Positions 1 to 13,965 of a DNA stretch of 64,000 bases are shown one piece after another; the stretch's first letter is position 1, and each line of letters begins with the position of its first letter. The DNA is from Archivesica marissinica (taxonomy: Eukaryota; Mollusca; Bivalvia; Venerida; Vesicomyidae). The DNA lies in contig CM026394.1 of assembly GCA_014843695.1 (NCBI GenBank), positions 41,559,823-41,623,822 on the forward strand, in the 5' to 3' direction. The position numbers were made by a program, and so were the translations under genes. Under the pieces are notes generated by a model. That model was not told where the DNA came from and ran no database searches. It saw only the letters and a list, made by a program, of their open reading frames with translations.

Positions 1-880
1 AGCAAACAACATAGATCCAGATCAGGCATTACGAATGTTTTGGCTCCACTATCCGGATAGCAAACAGCATAGATCCAGATCAGGCGTTACGAATGTTTTG
101 GCTCCACTATCCGGATAGCAAACAACATAGATCCAGATTAGGCGTTACGAATGTTTTGGCTCCACTATCCGGATAGCAAACAACATAGATCCAGATCAGG
201 CGTTACGAATGTTTTGGCTCCACTATCCGGATAGCAAACATAGATCCAGATCAGGTGTTACGAATGTTTTGGCTCCACTATCCGGATAGCAAACAGCATA
301 GATCCAGATCAGGTGCTACGAATGTTTTGGCTCCACTATCCGGATAGCAAACAGCATAGATCCATATCAGGCGTTACGAATGTTTTGGCTCCACTATCCG
401 GATAGCAAACAGCATAGATCCAGATCAGGCGTTACGAATGTTTTGGCTCCACTATCCGGATAGCAAACAACATAGATCCAGATCAGGCATTACGAATGTT
501 TTGGCTCCACTATCCGGATAGCAAACAGCATAGATCCAGATCAGGCGTTACGAATGTTTTGGCTCCACTATCCGGATAGCAAACAGCATAGATCCAGATC
601 AGGCGTTACGAATGTTTTGGCTCCATAATCCGGATAGCAAACAGCATAGATCCAGATCAGGCGTTACGAATGTTTTGGCTCCACTATCCGGATAGCAAAC
701 AGCATAGATCCAGATCAGGCGTTACGAATGTTTTGGCTCCACTATCCAGATAGCAAACAGCATAGATCCAGATCAGGCGTTACGAATGTTTTGGCTCCAC
801 TATCCGGATAGCAAACAGCATAGATCCAGATCAGGCGTTACAAATGTTTTGGCTCCACTATCCGGATAGCAAACAGCATA
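1..880. repeat. 58 bp tandem array (left-arm palindrome type)
   Basis: About 15 head-to-tail copies of a 58 bp unit beginning AGCAAACAACATAGATCCAG and ending CCACTATCCGGATA. One unit is a few bases shorter. The array probably extends left of the window. The start of the unit (GCAAACARCATAGATCCAGATCAGG) is the left arm of a palindromic dispersed element seen complete at 25560-25627. It ends at about 880, where a degenerate right arm (CTCTATGTTGTTTGC, 911-926) follows. No coding potential is seen. Confidence 0.95.
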
Positions 881-1121
881 TAGCTTGATCTGACCGCAGA
901 GAATGATATTGCTCTATGTTGTTTGCAAAAGTGATTTTATTATTTGCCATTAGCATACAATTGATTAATAATTGTCAGATAAAAATTTGTGATCATTCTT
1001 TTCGATTTTTGGCAGATACTGGTCTTATTACTGGAGTTCTGCTGTTATTTGAGACTCAAATAGGTGGCCTTATTACTGAATACGTGGGTGGTCAGTCCTA
1101 TTATGGGGGTTTGTGACCATT

Positions 1122-1333
1122 AAATTTTATTTATTTTACAACAATTGTGAAGCAAGTTTTACTCACTCTCGTTGGCGCGGATGAAAGCGTAAATGTGGTC
1201 ATTCGTGTGAGAGGAAACTGGAGTACCCGGAGAAAACCCACCTGCCCGATCTGGCGATCACCGTACCATCTCACATACTTCCCAGTCCGAGGATCGAACC
1301 CGGGTTGCATTGGTGAGAAGCAATCGGACAGAT
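1122..1333 (-). mobile_element. tRNA-derived SINE, family B
   Basis: On the minus strand a tRNA-like head (CTGTCCGATTGC..., then the B-box-like GGGTTCGATCCTCGGAC) leads into a shared body. The body reads on the plus strand as GAAAACCCACCTG, GTACCATCTCACATACTTCC and CACTCTCGTTGGCGCGGATG. The tail is at the low-coordinate end, next to TTTTATTTATTTTACAAC. At least nine copies or fragments lie in this window. No protein is encoded. Confidence 0.85.
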
Positions 1334-1535
1334 AAGTCATAATAGACAATGATTATAAATTGATGATCATTTCATTATTTTGAAAACTGCACATTTCATT
1401 ATGGATAGCAGGCCCGTAGCCACACTGAGGCACACCGAAGCAGCTGCCTCGGTTAAAATTTCCAAAGCCATAAAAAACCCGAAAAATTAAATAAATTAAA
1501 AGCCAAAAATATCCCTTTGCTGTATAAAATGTTGA

Positions 1536-1587
1536 CTGCATTGGTGAGAAGCGAGCACGCTAACCACTGCGCTAATCGGACAGCCTA
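1536..1587 (-). mobile_element. SINE family B, tRNA head fragment
   Basis: About 50 bp matching only the tRNA-like head of family B (GCATTGGTGAGAAGCGAGCA, then GCGCTAATCGGACAGCCT). The sequence between this and the fuller copy at 1122-1333 is unrelated, so it may be a remnant of an interrupted or second insertion. Confidence 0.7.
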
Positions 1588-1888
1588 GTTTGTGAACATT
1601 GAAACATAGAAAGAAATATTTCAGGACTGCGAAAAATGGTGGTCTTTATCAGGGGTTTATTTATTGTATCATTAGGTATTTACAAGCATATTATGTGAAC
1701 ATTTACTTTTCCCTGCATTTTGCCCCCAGTTTATCAGACACAGCCGTATTTAGGACAATAATCTTGGTTTCTAATTATCTGTCGATTAGAATACCTCCCT
1801 TGCGCATCACATTTTAAGTAAATAAGTAATGCGGTTATCTTGCTTTCAGTTTAGCAGCTACATACTTTCATGTATTGCACGTAGATCT
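1588..1888. other. no feature recognised
   Basis: About 300 bp of AT-rich sequence between a SINE fragment and the large 42 bp array. Short open frames exist, but none resembles a known protein. Confidence 0.6.
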
Positions 1889-4800
1889 CTGCTGTTGCAA
1901 TAAATCCCATTCCTCATCTGGTCAACCATACTGCTGTTGCAATAAATCCCATTCCTCATCTGGTCAACCATACTGCTGTTGCAATAAATCCCATACCTCA
2001 TCTGGTCAACCATACTGCTGTTGCAATAAATCCCATTCCTGAGTAGGTACTGCTGTTGCAATAAATCCCATTCCTGAGTAGGTCAACCATACTGCTGTTG
2101 CAATAAATCCCATACCTCATCTGGTCAACCATACTGCTGTTGCAATAAATCCCATACCTCAGCTGGTCAACCATACTGCTGTTGCAATAAATCCCATACC
2201 TCATCTGGTCAACCATACTGCTGTTGCAATAAATCCCATTCCTGAGTAGGTCAACCATACTGCTGTTGCAATAAATCCCATTCCTGAGTAGGTCAACCAT
2301 ACTGCTGTTGCAATAAATCCCATTCCTCATCTGGTCAACCATACTGCTGTTGCAATAAATCCCATACCTCATCTGGCCAACCATACTGCTGTTGCAATAA
2401 ATCCCATACCTCATCTGGTCAACCATACTGATGTTGCAATAAATCCCATACCTCATCTGGTCAACCATACTGCTGTTGCAATAAATCCCATACCTCATCT
2501 GGTCAACCATATTGCTGTTGCAATAAATCCCATACCTCATCTGGTCAACCATACTGCTGTTGCAATAAATCCCATACCTACATCTGGTCAACCATACTGC
2601 TGTTGCAATAAATCCCATACCTCATCTGGTCAACCATACTGCTGTTGCAATAAATCCCATACCTCATCTGGTCAACCATACTGCTGTTGCAATAAATCCC
2701 ATACCTCATTTGGTCAACCATACTGCTGTTGCAATAAATCCCATTCCTGAGTAGGTCAACCATACTGCTGTTGCAATAAATCCCATTCCTGAGTAGGTCA
2801 ACCATACTGCTGTTGCAATAAATCCCATTCCTCATCTGGTCAACCATACTGCTGTTGCAATAAATCCCATTTCTGAGTAGGTCAACCATACTGCTGTTGC
2901 AACAAATCCCATTCCTCATCTGGTCAACCATACTGCTGTTGCAATAAATCCCATTCCTCATCTGGTCAACCATACTGCTGTTGCAACAAATCCCATTCCT
3001 GAGTAGGTCAACCATACTGCTGTTGCAATAAATCCCATTCCTCATCTGGTCAACCATACTGCTGTTGCAATAAATCCCATTCCTCATATGGTCAACCATA
3101 CTGCTGTTGCAACAAATCCCATTCCTGAGTAGGTCAACCATACTGCTGTTGCAATAAATCCCATTCCTCATCTGGTCAACCATACTGCTGTTGCAACAAA
3201 TCCCATACCTCATATGGCCAACCATACTGCTGTTGCAATAAATCCCATTCCTGAGTAGGTCAACCATACTGCTGTTGCAACAAATCCCATACCTCATCTG
3301 GTCAACCATACTGCTGTTGCAATAAATCCCATACCTCATCTGGCCAACCATACTGCTGTTGCAATAAATCCCATACCTCATCTGGTCAACCATACTGCTG
3401 TTGCAATAAATCCCATTCCTCATCTGGTCAACCATACTGCTGTTGCAATAAATCCCATTCCTCATCTGGTCAACCATACTGCTGTTGCAATAAGCAACAA
3501 ATCCCATACCTCTTCTGGCCAACCATACTGCTGTTGCAATAAATCCCATTCCTGAGTAGGTCAACCATACTGCTGTTGCAACAAATCCCATTCCTCATCT
3601 GGTCAACCATACTGCTGTTGCAATAAGCAACAAATCCCATACCTCATCTGGTCAACCATACTGCTGTTGCAATAAATCCCATTCCTGAGTAGGTCAACCA
3701 TACTGCTGTTGCAACAAATCCCATTCCTCATCTGGTCAACCATACTGCTGTTGCAATAAGCAACAAATCCCATACCTCATCTGGCCAACCATATGCTGTT
3801 GCAATAAGCAACAAATCCCATACCTCATCTGGTCAACCATACTGCTGTTGCAATACATCCCATACCTCATCTGGCCAACCATACTGCTGTTACAATAAAT
3901 CCCATACCTCATCTGGTCAACCATACTGCTGTTACAATAAATCCCATACCTCATCTGGCCAACCATACTGCTGTTACAATAAATCCCATTCCTAATCTGG
4001 TCAACCATACTGCTGTTGCAATAAATCCCATTCCTGAGTAGGTCAACCATACTGCTGTTGCAATAAATCCCATACCTCATCTGGCCAACCATACTACTGT
4101 TGCAACAAATCCCATACCTCATCTGGCCAACCATACTGCTGTTACAATAAATCCCATTCCTAATCTGGTCAACCATACTGCTGTTGCAATAAATCCCATT
4201 CCTGAGTAGGTCAACCATACTGCTGTTGCAACAAATCCCATTCCTAATCTGGTCAACCATACTGCTGTTGCAACAAATCCCATTCCTAATCTGGTCAACC
4301 ATACTACTGTTGCAACAAATCCCATATCTCATCTGGCCAACCATACTGCTGTTGCAATAAATCCCATTCCTGAGTAGGTCAACCATACTGCTGTTGCAAC
4401 AAATCCCATTCCTAATCTGGTCAACCATACTTCTGTTGCAACAAATCCCATTCCTAATCTGGTCAACCATACTACTGTTGCAACAAATCCCATATCTCAT
4501 CTGGCCAACCATACTGCTGTTGCAACAAATCCCATACCTCATCTGGTCAACCATACTGCTGTTGCAATAAGCAACAAATCCCATACCTCTTCTGGCCAAC
4601 CATACTGCTGTTGCAATAAATCCCATTCCTGAGTAGGTCAACCATACTGCTGTTGCAACAAATCCCATTCCTCATCTGGTCAACCATACTGCTGTTGCAA
4701 TAAGCAACAAATCCCATACCTCATCTGGCCAACCATATGCTGTTGCAATAAGCAACAAATCCCATACCTCATCTGGTCAACCATACTGCTGTTGCAATAA

Positions 4801-7800
4801 ATCCCATACCTCATCTGGCCAACCATACTGCTGTTACAATAAATCCCATACCTCATCTGGTCAACCATACTGCTGTTACAATAAATCCCATACCTCATCT
4901 GGCCAACCATACTGCTGTTACAATAAATCCCATTCCTAATCTGGTCAACCATACTGCTGTTGCAATAAATCCCATTCCTGAGTAGGTCAACCATACTGCT
5001 GTTGCAATAAATCCCATACCTCATCTGGCCAACCATACTACTGTTGCAACAAATCCCATACCTCATCTGGCCAACCATACTGCTGTTACAATAAATCCCA
5101 TTCCTAATCTGGTCAACCATACTTCTGTTGCAACAAATCCCATTCCTAATCTGGTCAACCATACTACTGTTGCAACAAATCCCATATCTCATCTGGCCAA
5201 CCATACTGCTGTTGCAACAAATCCCATACCTCATCTGGTCAACCATATTGCTGTTGCAATAAATCCCATACCTCATCTGGCCAACCATACTGCTGTTGCA
5301 ATAAATCCCATACCTCATCTGGTCAACCATACTGCTGTTGCAATAAATCCCATTCCTCATCTGGTCAACCATACTGCTGTTGCAATAAATCCCATTCCTC
5401 ATCTGGTCAACCATACTGCTGTTGCAATAAGCAACAAATCCCATACCTCATCTGGCCAACCATATGCTGTTGCAATAAGCAACAAATCCCATACCTCATC
5501 TGGTCAACCATACTGCTGTTGCAATAAATCCCATACCTCATCTGGCCAACCATACTGCTGTTACAATAAATCCCATACCTCATCTGGTCAACCATACTGC
5601 TGTTACAATAAATCCCATACCTCATCTGGCCAACCATACTGCTGTTACAATAAATCCCATTCCTAATCTGGTCAACCATACTGCTGTTGCAATAAATCCC
5701 ATTCCTGAGTAGGTCAACCATACTGCTGTTGCAATAAATCCCATACCTCATCTGGCCAACCATACTACTGTTGCAACAAATCCCATACCTCATCTGGCCA
5801 ACCATACTGCTGTTACAATAAATCCCATTCCTAATCTGGTCAACCATACTTCTGTTGCAACAAATCCCATTCCTAATCTGGTCAACCATACTACTGTTGC
5901 AACAAATCCCATATCTCATCTGGCCAACCATACTGCTGTTGCAACAAATCCCATACCTCATCTGGTCAACCATATTGCTGTTGCAATAAATCCCATACCT
6001 CATCTGGCCAACCATACTGCTGTTGCAATAAATCCCATACCTCATCTGGTCAACCATACTGCTGTTGCAATAAATCCCATTCCTCATCTGGTCAACCATA
6101 CTGCTGTTGCAATAAATCCCATTCCTCATCTGGTCAACCATACTGCTGTTGCAATAAATCCCATTCCTCATCTGGCCAACCATACTGCTGTTGCAATAAA
6201 TCCCATTCCTGAGTAGGTCAACCATACTGCTGTTGCAACAAATCCCATTCCTCATCTGGTCAACCATACTGCTGTTGCAATAAGCAACAAATCCCATACC
6301 TCATCTGGCCAACCATACTGCTGTTGCAATAAGCAACAAATCCCATACCTCATCTGGTCAACCATACTGCTGTTGCAATAAATCCCATACCTCATCTGGC
6401 CAACCATACTGCTGTTACAATAAATCCCATACCTCATCTGGTCAACCATACTGCTGTTACAATAAATCCCATACCTCATCTGGCCAACCATACTGCTGTT
6501 ACAATAAATCCCATTCCTAATCTGGTCAACCATACTGCTGTTGCAATAAATCCCATTCCTGAGTAGGTCAACCATACTGCTGTTGCAATAAATCCCATAC
6601 CTCATCTGGCCAACCATACTACTGTTGCAACAAATCCCATACCTCATCTGGCCAACCATACTGCTGTTACAATAAATCCCATTCCTAATCTGGTCAACCA
6701 TACTTCTGTTGCAACAAATCCCATTCCTAATCTGGTCAACCATACTACTGTTGCAACAAATCCCATATCTCATCTGGCCAACCATACTGCTGTTGCAACA
6801 AATCCCATACCTCATCTGGTCAACCATATTGCTGTTGCAATAAATCCCATACCTCATCTGGCCAACCATACTGCTGTTGCAATAAATCCCATACCTCATC
6901 TGGTCAACCATACTGCTGTTGCAATAAATCCCATTCCTCATCTGGTCAACCATACTGCTGTTGCAATAAATCCCATTCCTCATCTGGTCAACCATACTGC
7001 TGTTGCAATAAATCCCATTCCTCATCTGGCCAACCATACTGCTGTTGCAATAAATCCCATTCCTCATCTGGCCAACCATACTGCTGTTGCAACAAATCCC
7101 ATACCTCATCTGGCCAACCATACTGCTGTTACAATAAATCCCATTCCTAATCTGGTCAACTATACTGCTGTTGCAATAAATCCCATTCCCGAGTAGGTCA
7201 ACCATACTGCTGTTGCAACAAATCCCATTCCTAATCTGGTCAACCATACTGCTGTTGCAACAAATCCCATTCCTAATCTGGTCAACCATACTACTGTTGC
7301 AACAAATCCCATATCTCACTGCTGTTGCAATAAATCCCATTCCTGAGTAGGTCAACCATACTGCTGTTGCAACAAATCCCATTCCTAATCTGGTCAACCA
7401 TACTGCTGTTGCAACAAATCCCATTCCTAATCTGGTCAACCATACTACTGTTGCAACAAATCCCATATCTCATCTGGCCAACCATACTGCTGTTGCAATA
7501 AATCCCATTCCTGAGTAGGTCAACCATACTGCTGTTGCAACAAATCCCATTCCTAATCTGGCCAACCATACTGCTGTTGCAACAAATCCCATACCTCATC
7601 TGGCCAACCATACTGCTGTTACAATAAATCCCATTCCTAATCTGGTCAACCATACTTCTGTTGCAACAAATCCCATTCCTAATCTGGTCATCCATACTAC
7701 TGTTGCAACAAATCCCATATCTCATCTGGCCAACCATACTGCTGTTGCAACAAATCCCATACCTCATCTGGTCAACCATACTGCTGTTGCAATAAATCCC

Positions 7801-10340
7801 ATACCTCATCTGGCCAACCATACTGCTGTTGCAATAAATCCCATACCTCATCTGGTCAACCATACTGCTGTTGCAATAAATCCCATTCCTCATCTGGTCA
7901 ACCATACTGCTGTTGCAATAAATCCCATTCCTCATCTGGTCAACCATACTGCTGTTGCAATAAGCAACAAATCCCATACCTCATCTGGCCAACCATACTG
8001 CTGTTGCAATAAATCCCATTCCTGAGTAGGTCAACCATACTGCTGTTGCAACAAATCCCATTCCTCATCTGGTCAACCATACTGCTGTTGCAATAAGCAA
8101 CAAATCCCATACCTCATCTGGTCAACCATACTGCTGTTGCAATAAATCCCATACCTCATCTGGCCAACCATACTGCTGTTACAATAAATCCCATACCTCA
8201 TCTGGTCAACCATACTGCTGTTACAATAAATCCCATACCTCATCTGGCCAACCATACTGCTGTTACAATAAATCCCATTCCTAATCTGGTCAACCATACT
8301 GCTGTTGCAATAAATCCCATTCCTGAGTAGGTCAACCATACTGCTGTTGCAACAAATCCCATTCCTCATCTGGTCAACCATACTGCTGTTGCAATAAGCA
8401 ACAAATCCCATACCTCATCTGGTCAACCATACTGCTGTTGCAATAAATCCCATACCTCATCTGGCCAACCATACTGCTGTTACAATAAATCCCATACCTC
8501 ATCTGGTCAACCATACTGCTGTTACAATAAATCCCATACCTCATCTGGCCAACCATACTGCTGTTACAATAAATCCCATTCCTAATCTGGTCAACCATAC
8601 TGCTGTTGCAATAAATCCCATTCCTGAGTAGGTCAACCATACTGCTGTTGCAATAAATCCCATACCTCATCTGGCCAACCATACTACTGTTGCAACAAAT
8701 CCCATACCTCATCTGGCCAACCATACTGCTGTTACAATAAATCCCATTCCTAATCTGGTCAACCATACTGCTGTTGCAATAAATCCCATTCCCGAGTAGG
8801 TCAACCATACTGCTGTTGCAACAAATCCCATTCCTAATCTGGTCAACCATACTGCTGTTGCAACAAATCCCATTCCTAATCTGGTCAACCATACTACTGT
8901 TGCAACAAATCCCATATCTCATCTGGCCAACCATACTGCTGTTGCAATAAATCCCATTCCTGAGTAGGTCAACCATACTGCTGTTGCAACAAATCCCATT
9001 CCTAATCTGGTCAACCATACTGCTGTTGCAACAAATCCCATTCCTAATCTGGTCAACCATACTACTGTTGCAACAAATCCCATATCTCATCTGGCCAACC
9101 ATACTGCTGTTGCAATAAATCCCATTCCTGAGTAGGTCAACCATACTGCTGTTGCAACAAATCCCATTCCTAATCTGGCCAACCATACTGCTGTTGCAAC
9201 AAATCCCATACCTCATCTGGCCAACCATACTGCTGTTGCAATAAATCCCATTCCTAATCTGGCCAACCATACTGCTGTTGCAATAAATCCCATACCTCAT
9301 CTGGTCAACCATACTGCTGTTGCAATAAATCCCATTCCTCATTTGGTCAACCATACTGCTGTTGCAATAAATCCCATTCCTCATCTGGTCAACCATACTG
9401 CTGTTGCAACAAATCCCATATCTCATATGGCCAACCATACTGCTGTTGCAACAAATCCCATTCCTAATCTGGCCAACCATACTGCTGTTGCAATAAATCC
9501 CATTCCTCATCTGGTCAACCATACTGCTGTTGCAACAAATCCCATTCCTCATTTGGTCAACCATACTGCTGTTGCAATAAATCCCATACCTCATCTGGCC
9601 AACCATACTGCTGTTGCAATAAATCCCATACCTCATCTGGTCAACCATACTGCTGTTGCAATAAATCCCATACCTCATCTGGTCAACCATACTGCTGTTG
9701 CAATAAATCCCATACCTCATCTGGTCAACCATATTGCTGTTGCAATAAATCCCATACCTCATCTGGTCAACCATACTGCTGTTGCAATAAATCCCATACC
9801 TCATCTGGTCAACCATACTGCTGTTGCAATAAATCCCATACCTCATCTGGGTCAACCATACTGCTGTTGCAACAAATCCCATTCCTAATCTGGTCAACCA
9901 TACTACTGTTGCAACAAATCCCATATCTCATTTGGCCAACCATACTGCTGTTGCAATAAATCCCATTCCTGAGTAGGTCAACCATACTGCTGTTGCAATA
10001 AATCCCATTCCTGAGTAGGTCAACCATACTGCTGTTGCAATCAATCCCATTCCTGAGTAGGTCAACCATACTGCTGTTGCAACAAATCCCATTCCTAATC
10101 TGGTCAACCATACTACTGTTGCAACAAATCCCATACCACATCTGGTCAACCATACTGCTGTTGCAATAAATCCCATACCTCATCTGGTCAACCATACTGC
10201 TGTTGCAATAAATCCCATTCCTGAGTAGGTCAACCATACTGCTGTTGCAATAAATCCCATACCTCATCTGGTCAACCATACTGCTGTTGCAATAAATCCC
10301 ATTCCTCATCAGGTCAACCATACTGCTGTTGCAACAAATC
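1889..10340. repeat. 8.4 kb array of 42 bp units with higher-order structure
   Basis: About 200 copies of a 42 bp unit (CTGCTGTTGCAATAAATCCC followed by ATWCCTSATCTGGTCAACCATA). Variants include CAACAAATCC, TTACAATAAATCC, CTGAGTAGGTCAACC, CTAATCTGG and GGCCAACC. A 9 bp longer variant (GCAATAAGCAACAAATCCC) recurs at about 3492, 3622, 3756, 3804, 4564, 4698, 4747, 5428, 5476, 6280, 6328, 7963, 8092 and 8394. Blocks of roughly 0.7-0.95 kb repeat in the same variant order, so it is a higher-order array. The period is 14 codons, so several frames on both strands stay open; this is a by-product and not evidence of a gene. Confidence 0.97.
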
Positions 10341-10678
10341 TCTGATATTCCCCCTCCAAACTGCAGCTGGACAGACAACTTTGTGAATTTTTAGTCAATT
10401 AAAGTGCAATAACTCTGATGTTACTGGGCCAAACTCATGTCCCTATATTGTTACATAAATATTTAAAATGACATAAAATTAAACCCATTGGTTACTGAAA
10501 GCTGGCTATGGACAGACAGAGACACACGGACGGACAATGCCAAAACAATATCCCTCCTCGAAATGGCGTGGGGGGGGGGGATAAAACACAAAACAACATG
10601 GAAAGGGACTTTAACGGCGGATGAAACCAGCAAGAAAACCAGCAAGAAACCCCAATTTAGTAGTAAATCACAATATAA
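10341..10678. repeat. dispersed repeat of uncertain class
   Basis: Contains phrases such as GTGCAATAACTCTGATGTTAC, GACAGACAGAGACACACGGA and CGGACAATGCCAAAACAATA, then a run of ten G. I recall similar phrases as a dispersed repeat in bivalve genomes. No open frame of note. The class is unknown. Confidence 0.4.
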
Positions 10679-11880
10679 TGTGGACATGTTCTATATATAT
10701 ACCACTATGTGAACTGACAGTACTCATGTGGACATGTTCTATATATATACCACTATGTGAACTGACAGTACTCATGTGGACATGTTCTATATATATACCA
10801 CTATGTGAACTGACAGTACTCATGTGGACATGTTCTATATATATACCACTATGTGAACTGACAGTACTCATGTGGACATGTTCTATATATATACCACTAT
10901 GTGAACTGACAGTACTCATGTGGACATGTTCTATATATATACCACTATGTGAACTGACAGTACTCATGTGGACATGTTCTATATATATACCACTATGTGA
11001 ACTGACAGTACTCATGTGGACATGTTCTATATATATACCACTATGTGAACTGCCAGTACTCATGTGGACATGTTCTATATATATACCACTATGTGAACTG
11101 CCAGTACTCATGTGGACATGTTCTATATATATATACCACTATGTGAACTGACAGTACTCATGTGGACATGTTCTATATATATACCACTATGTGAACTGAC
11201 AGTACTCATGTGGACATGTTCTATATATATACCACTATGTGAACTGACAGTACTCATGTGGACATGTTCTATATATATACCACTATGTGAACTGACAGTA
11301 CTCATGTGGACATGTTCTATATATATACCACTATGTGAACTGACAGTACTCATGTGGACATGTTCTATATATATACCACTATGTGAACTGACAGTACTCA
11401 TGTGGACATGTTCTATATATATACCACTATGTGAACTGACAGTACTCATGTGGACATGTTCTATATATATACCACTATGTGAACTGACAGTACTCATGTG
11501 GACATGTTCTATATATATACCACTATGTGAACTGACAGTACTCATGTGGACATGTTCTATATATATACCACTATGTGAACTGACAGTACTCATGTGGACA
11601 TGTTCTATATATATACCACTATGTGAACTGACAGTACTCGTGTGGACATGTTCTATATATATACCACTATGTGAACTGACAGTACTCATGTGGACATGTT
11701 CTATATATATACCACTATGTGAACTGACAGTACTCATGTGGACATGTTCTATATATATACCACTATGTGAACTGACAGTACTCATGTGGACATGTTCTAT
11801 ATATATACCACTATGTGAACTGACAGTACTCATGTGGACATGTTCTATATATATACCACTATGTGAACTGACAGTACTCG
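10679..11880. repeat. 48 bp tandem array
   Basis: About 25 copies of a unit beginning TGTGGACATGTTCTATATAT and ending GTGAACTGACAGTACTCA. Copies are almost identical: rare changes are GACAG to GCCAG near 11050-11100, one extra TA at about 11130, and ACTCG near 11640 and at the end. The period is 16 codons, so frames are open on both strands without being genes. Confidence 0.97.
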
Positions 11881-12322
11881 TGAATTCATTCACATGTAGA
11901 GACGTTTATTTCTGCATACAGTTGGTGTGGATTGGCTCTTTTTGGTACTAATTATTTACATAAAATTACACATTGATAACGGGGATTACTGTATTGTGTC
12001 AAATTTGTTAGCTCTCTGCATGCAAGCGGTGAAAATAACTGTCAAATATGTCATGCAATTAGAATTGTGTCGCTACTTAAAATGAAATTCCATGACACAT
12101 TTCCAGATTTCATTTTCAATATAAGAAATAAAAACACATTAATGAATCGTCATCGGCTACAATTATTTGAACTATTTATAGCCTTTTTTTACCCAGCATG
12201 CAAAGAGTTTAAATGAACTAGTAATTAAGCTAAAGAAGGGAAATGTACAGCTATTCATTTGTGTTCAACAATACATAGATTGCAATTAACGTGACCAAAT
12301 ATGTGACCAAGTACCACATGAC
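11881..12322. other. AT-rich unique sequence
   Basis: About 440 bp between two arrays. I see no coding frame, RNA gene or repeat relative elsewhere in the window. Confidence 0.5.
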
Positions 12323-12734
12323 GTCACCATCTTATAACATTGTCACCATCTTATAACATTGTCACCATCTTATAACATTGTCACCATCTTATAACATTGT
12401 CACCATCTTATAACATTGTCACCATCTTATAACATTGTCACCATCTTATAACATTGTCACCATCTTATAACATTGTCACCATCTTATAATATTGTCACCA
12501 TCTTATAACATTGTCACCATCTTATAACATTGTCACCATCTTATAACATTGCCACCATCTTATAACATTGTCACCATCTTATAACATTGCCACCATCTTA
12601 TAACATTGTCACCATCTTATAACATTGTCACCATCTTATAACATTGTCACCATCTTATAACATTGTCACCATCTTATAACATTGTCACCATCTTATAACA
12701 TTGTCACCATCTTATAACATTGTCACCATCTTAT
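12323..12734. repeat. 19 bp tandem array
   Basis: About 21 copies of GTCACCATCTTATAACATT, with two GCCACC variants and one TAATATT variant. It ends in ATCTTATGGGTCAATACCG. Confidence 0.97.
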
Positions 12735-12965
12735 GGGTCAATACCGTAAAATACTATAATTTCGCGAACACTTATTTCGCGATTTTGAACATTTTGAATT
12801 AATTCTCAGAATTTTGAATTCGCGCATTTGTGACTGTTGTATGTAGATAGATCGCTTATAATTGTATAATTGTATTTTGATAAAGTGTACATATTTACGG
12901 ATATAACTCCATTCGGACGCATTATTATTCACGAAAAATTAGCGAAATATAAAATCTCGCGAATA
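12735..12965. repeat. dispersed repeat with CGCGAA motifs, cut by the gap
   Basis: Contains ATAATTTCGCGAACACTTAT, TTTCGCGATTTTG, AATTCGCGCATTTG and AATTAGCGAAATATAAAATC. I recall this combination from dispersed repeats of bivalve genomes. It runs into the N block, so its right end is unknown. Confidence 0.45.
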
Positions 12966-13965
12966 NNNNNNNNNNNNNNNNNNNNNNNNNNNNNNNNNNN
13001 NNNNNNNNNNNNNNNNNNNNNNNNNNNNNNNNNNNNNNNNNNNNNNNNNNNNNNNNNNNNNNNNNNNNNNNNNNNNNNNNNNNNNNNNNNNNNNNNNNNN
13101 NNNNNNNNNNNNNNNNNNNNNNNNNNNNNNNNNNNNNNNNNNNNNNNNNNNNNNNNNNNNNNNNNNNNNNNNNNNNNNNNNNNNNNNNNNNNNNNNNNNN
13201 NNNNNNNNNNNNNNNNNNNNNNNNNNNNNNNNNNNNNNNNNNNNNNNNNNNNNNNNNNNNNNNNNNNNNNNNNNNNNNNNNNNNNNNNNNNNNNNNNNNN
13301 NNNNNNNNNNNNNNNNNNNNNNNNNNNNNNNNNNNNNNNNNNNNNNNNNNNNNNNNNNNNNNNNNNNNNNNNNNNNNNNNNNNNNNNNNNNNNNNNNNNN
13401 NNNNNNNNNNNNNNNNNNNNNNNNNNNNNNNNNNNNNNNNNNNNNNNNNNNNNNNNNNNNNNNNNNNNNNNNNNNNNNNNNNNNNNNNNNNNNNNNNNNN
13501 NNNNNNNNNNNNNNNNNNNNNNNNNNNNNNNNNNNNNNNNNNNNNNNNNNNNNNNNNNNNNNNNNNNNNNNNNNNNNNNNNNNNNNNNNNNNNNNNNNNN
13601 NNNNNNNNNNNNNNNNNNNNNNNNNNNNNNNNNNNNNNNNNNNNNNNNNNNNNNNNNNNNNNNNNNNNNNNNNNNNNNNNNNNNNNNNNNNNNNNNNNNN
13701 NNNNNNNNNNNNNNNNNNNNNNNNNNNNNNNNNNNNNNNNNNNNNNNNNNNNNNNNNNNNNNNNNNNNNNNNNNNNNNNNNNNNNNNNNNNNNNNNNNNN
13801 NNNNNNNNNNNNNNNNNNNNNNNNNNNNNNNNNNNNNNNNNNNNNNNNNNNNNNNNNNNNNNNNNNNNNNNNNNNNNNNNNNNNNNNNNNNNNNNNNNNN
13901 NNNNNNNNNNNNNNNNNNNNNNNNNNNNNNNNNNNNNNNNNNNNNNNNNNNNNNNNNNNNNNNNN
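12966..13965. other. assembly gap (1000 N)
   Basis: Exactly 1000 unspecified bases. The round number suggests a nominal scaffold gap and not a measured size. The true content and length are unknown. The open frames that span it are meaningless. Confidence 0.99.

Noticed and set aside
1..880. CRISPR array
   Set aside because: The whole 58 bp unit is repeated with no unique spacers, and the context is animal DNA.
1147..1349. Short frames with THLTYFPVRGSNPG-type peptides as genes
   Set aside because: The peptide comes from SINE family B and recurs at 34086 and 61702.
1889..10340. Long open frames with 14-residue repeats (CNSSMVDQMRYGIY type) as a repetitive protein
   Set aside because: Period 42 bp is a multiple of three, frames are open on both strands and in several phases, no start context or flanking coding sequence, and 9 bp variants behave as neutral.
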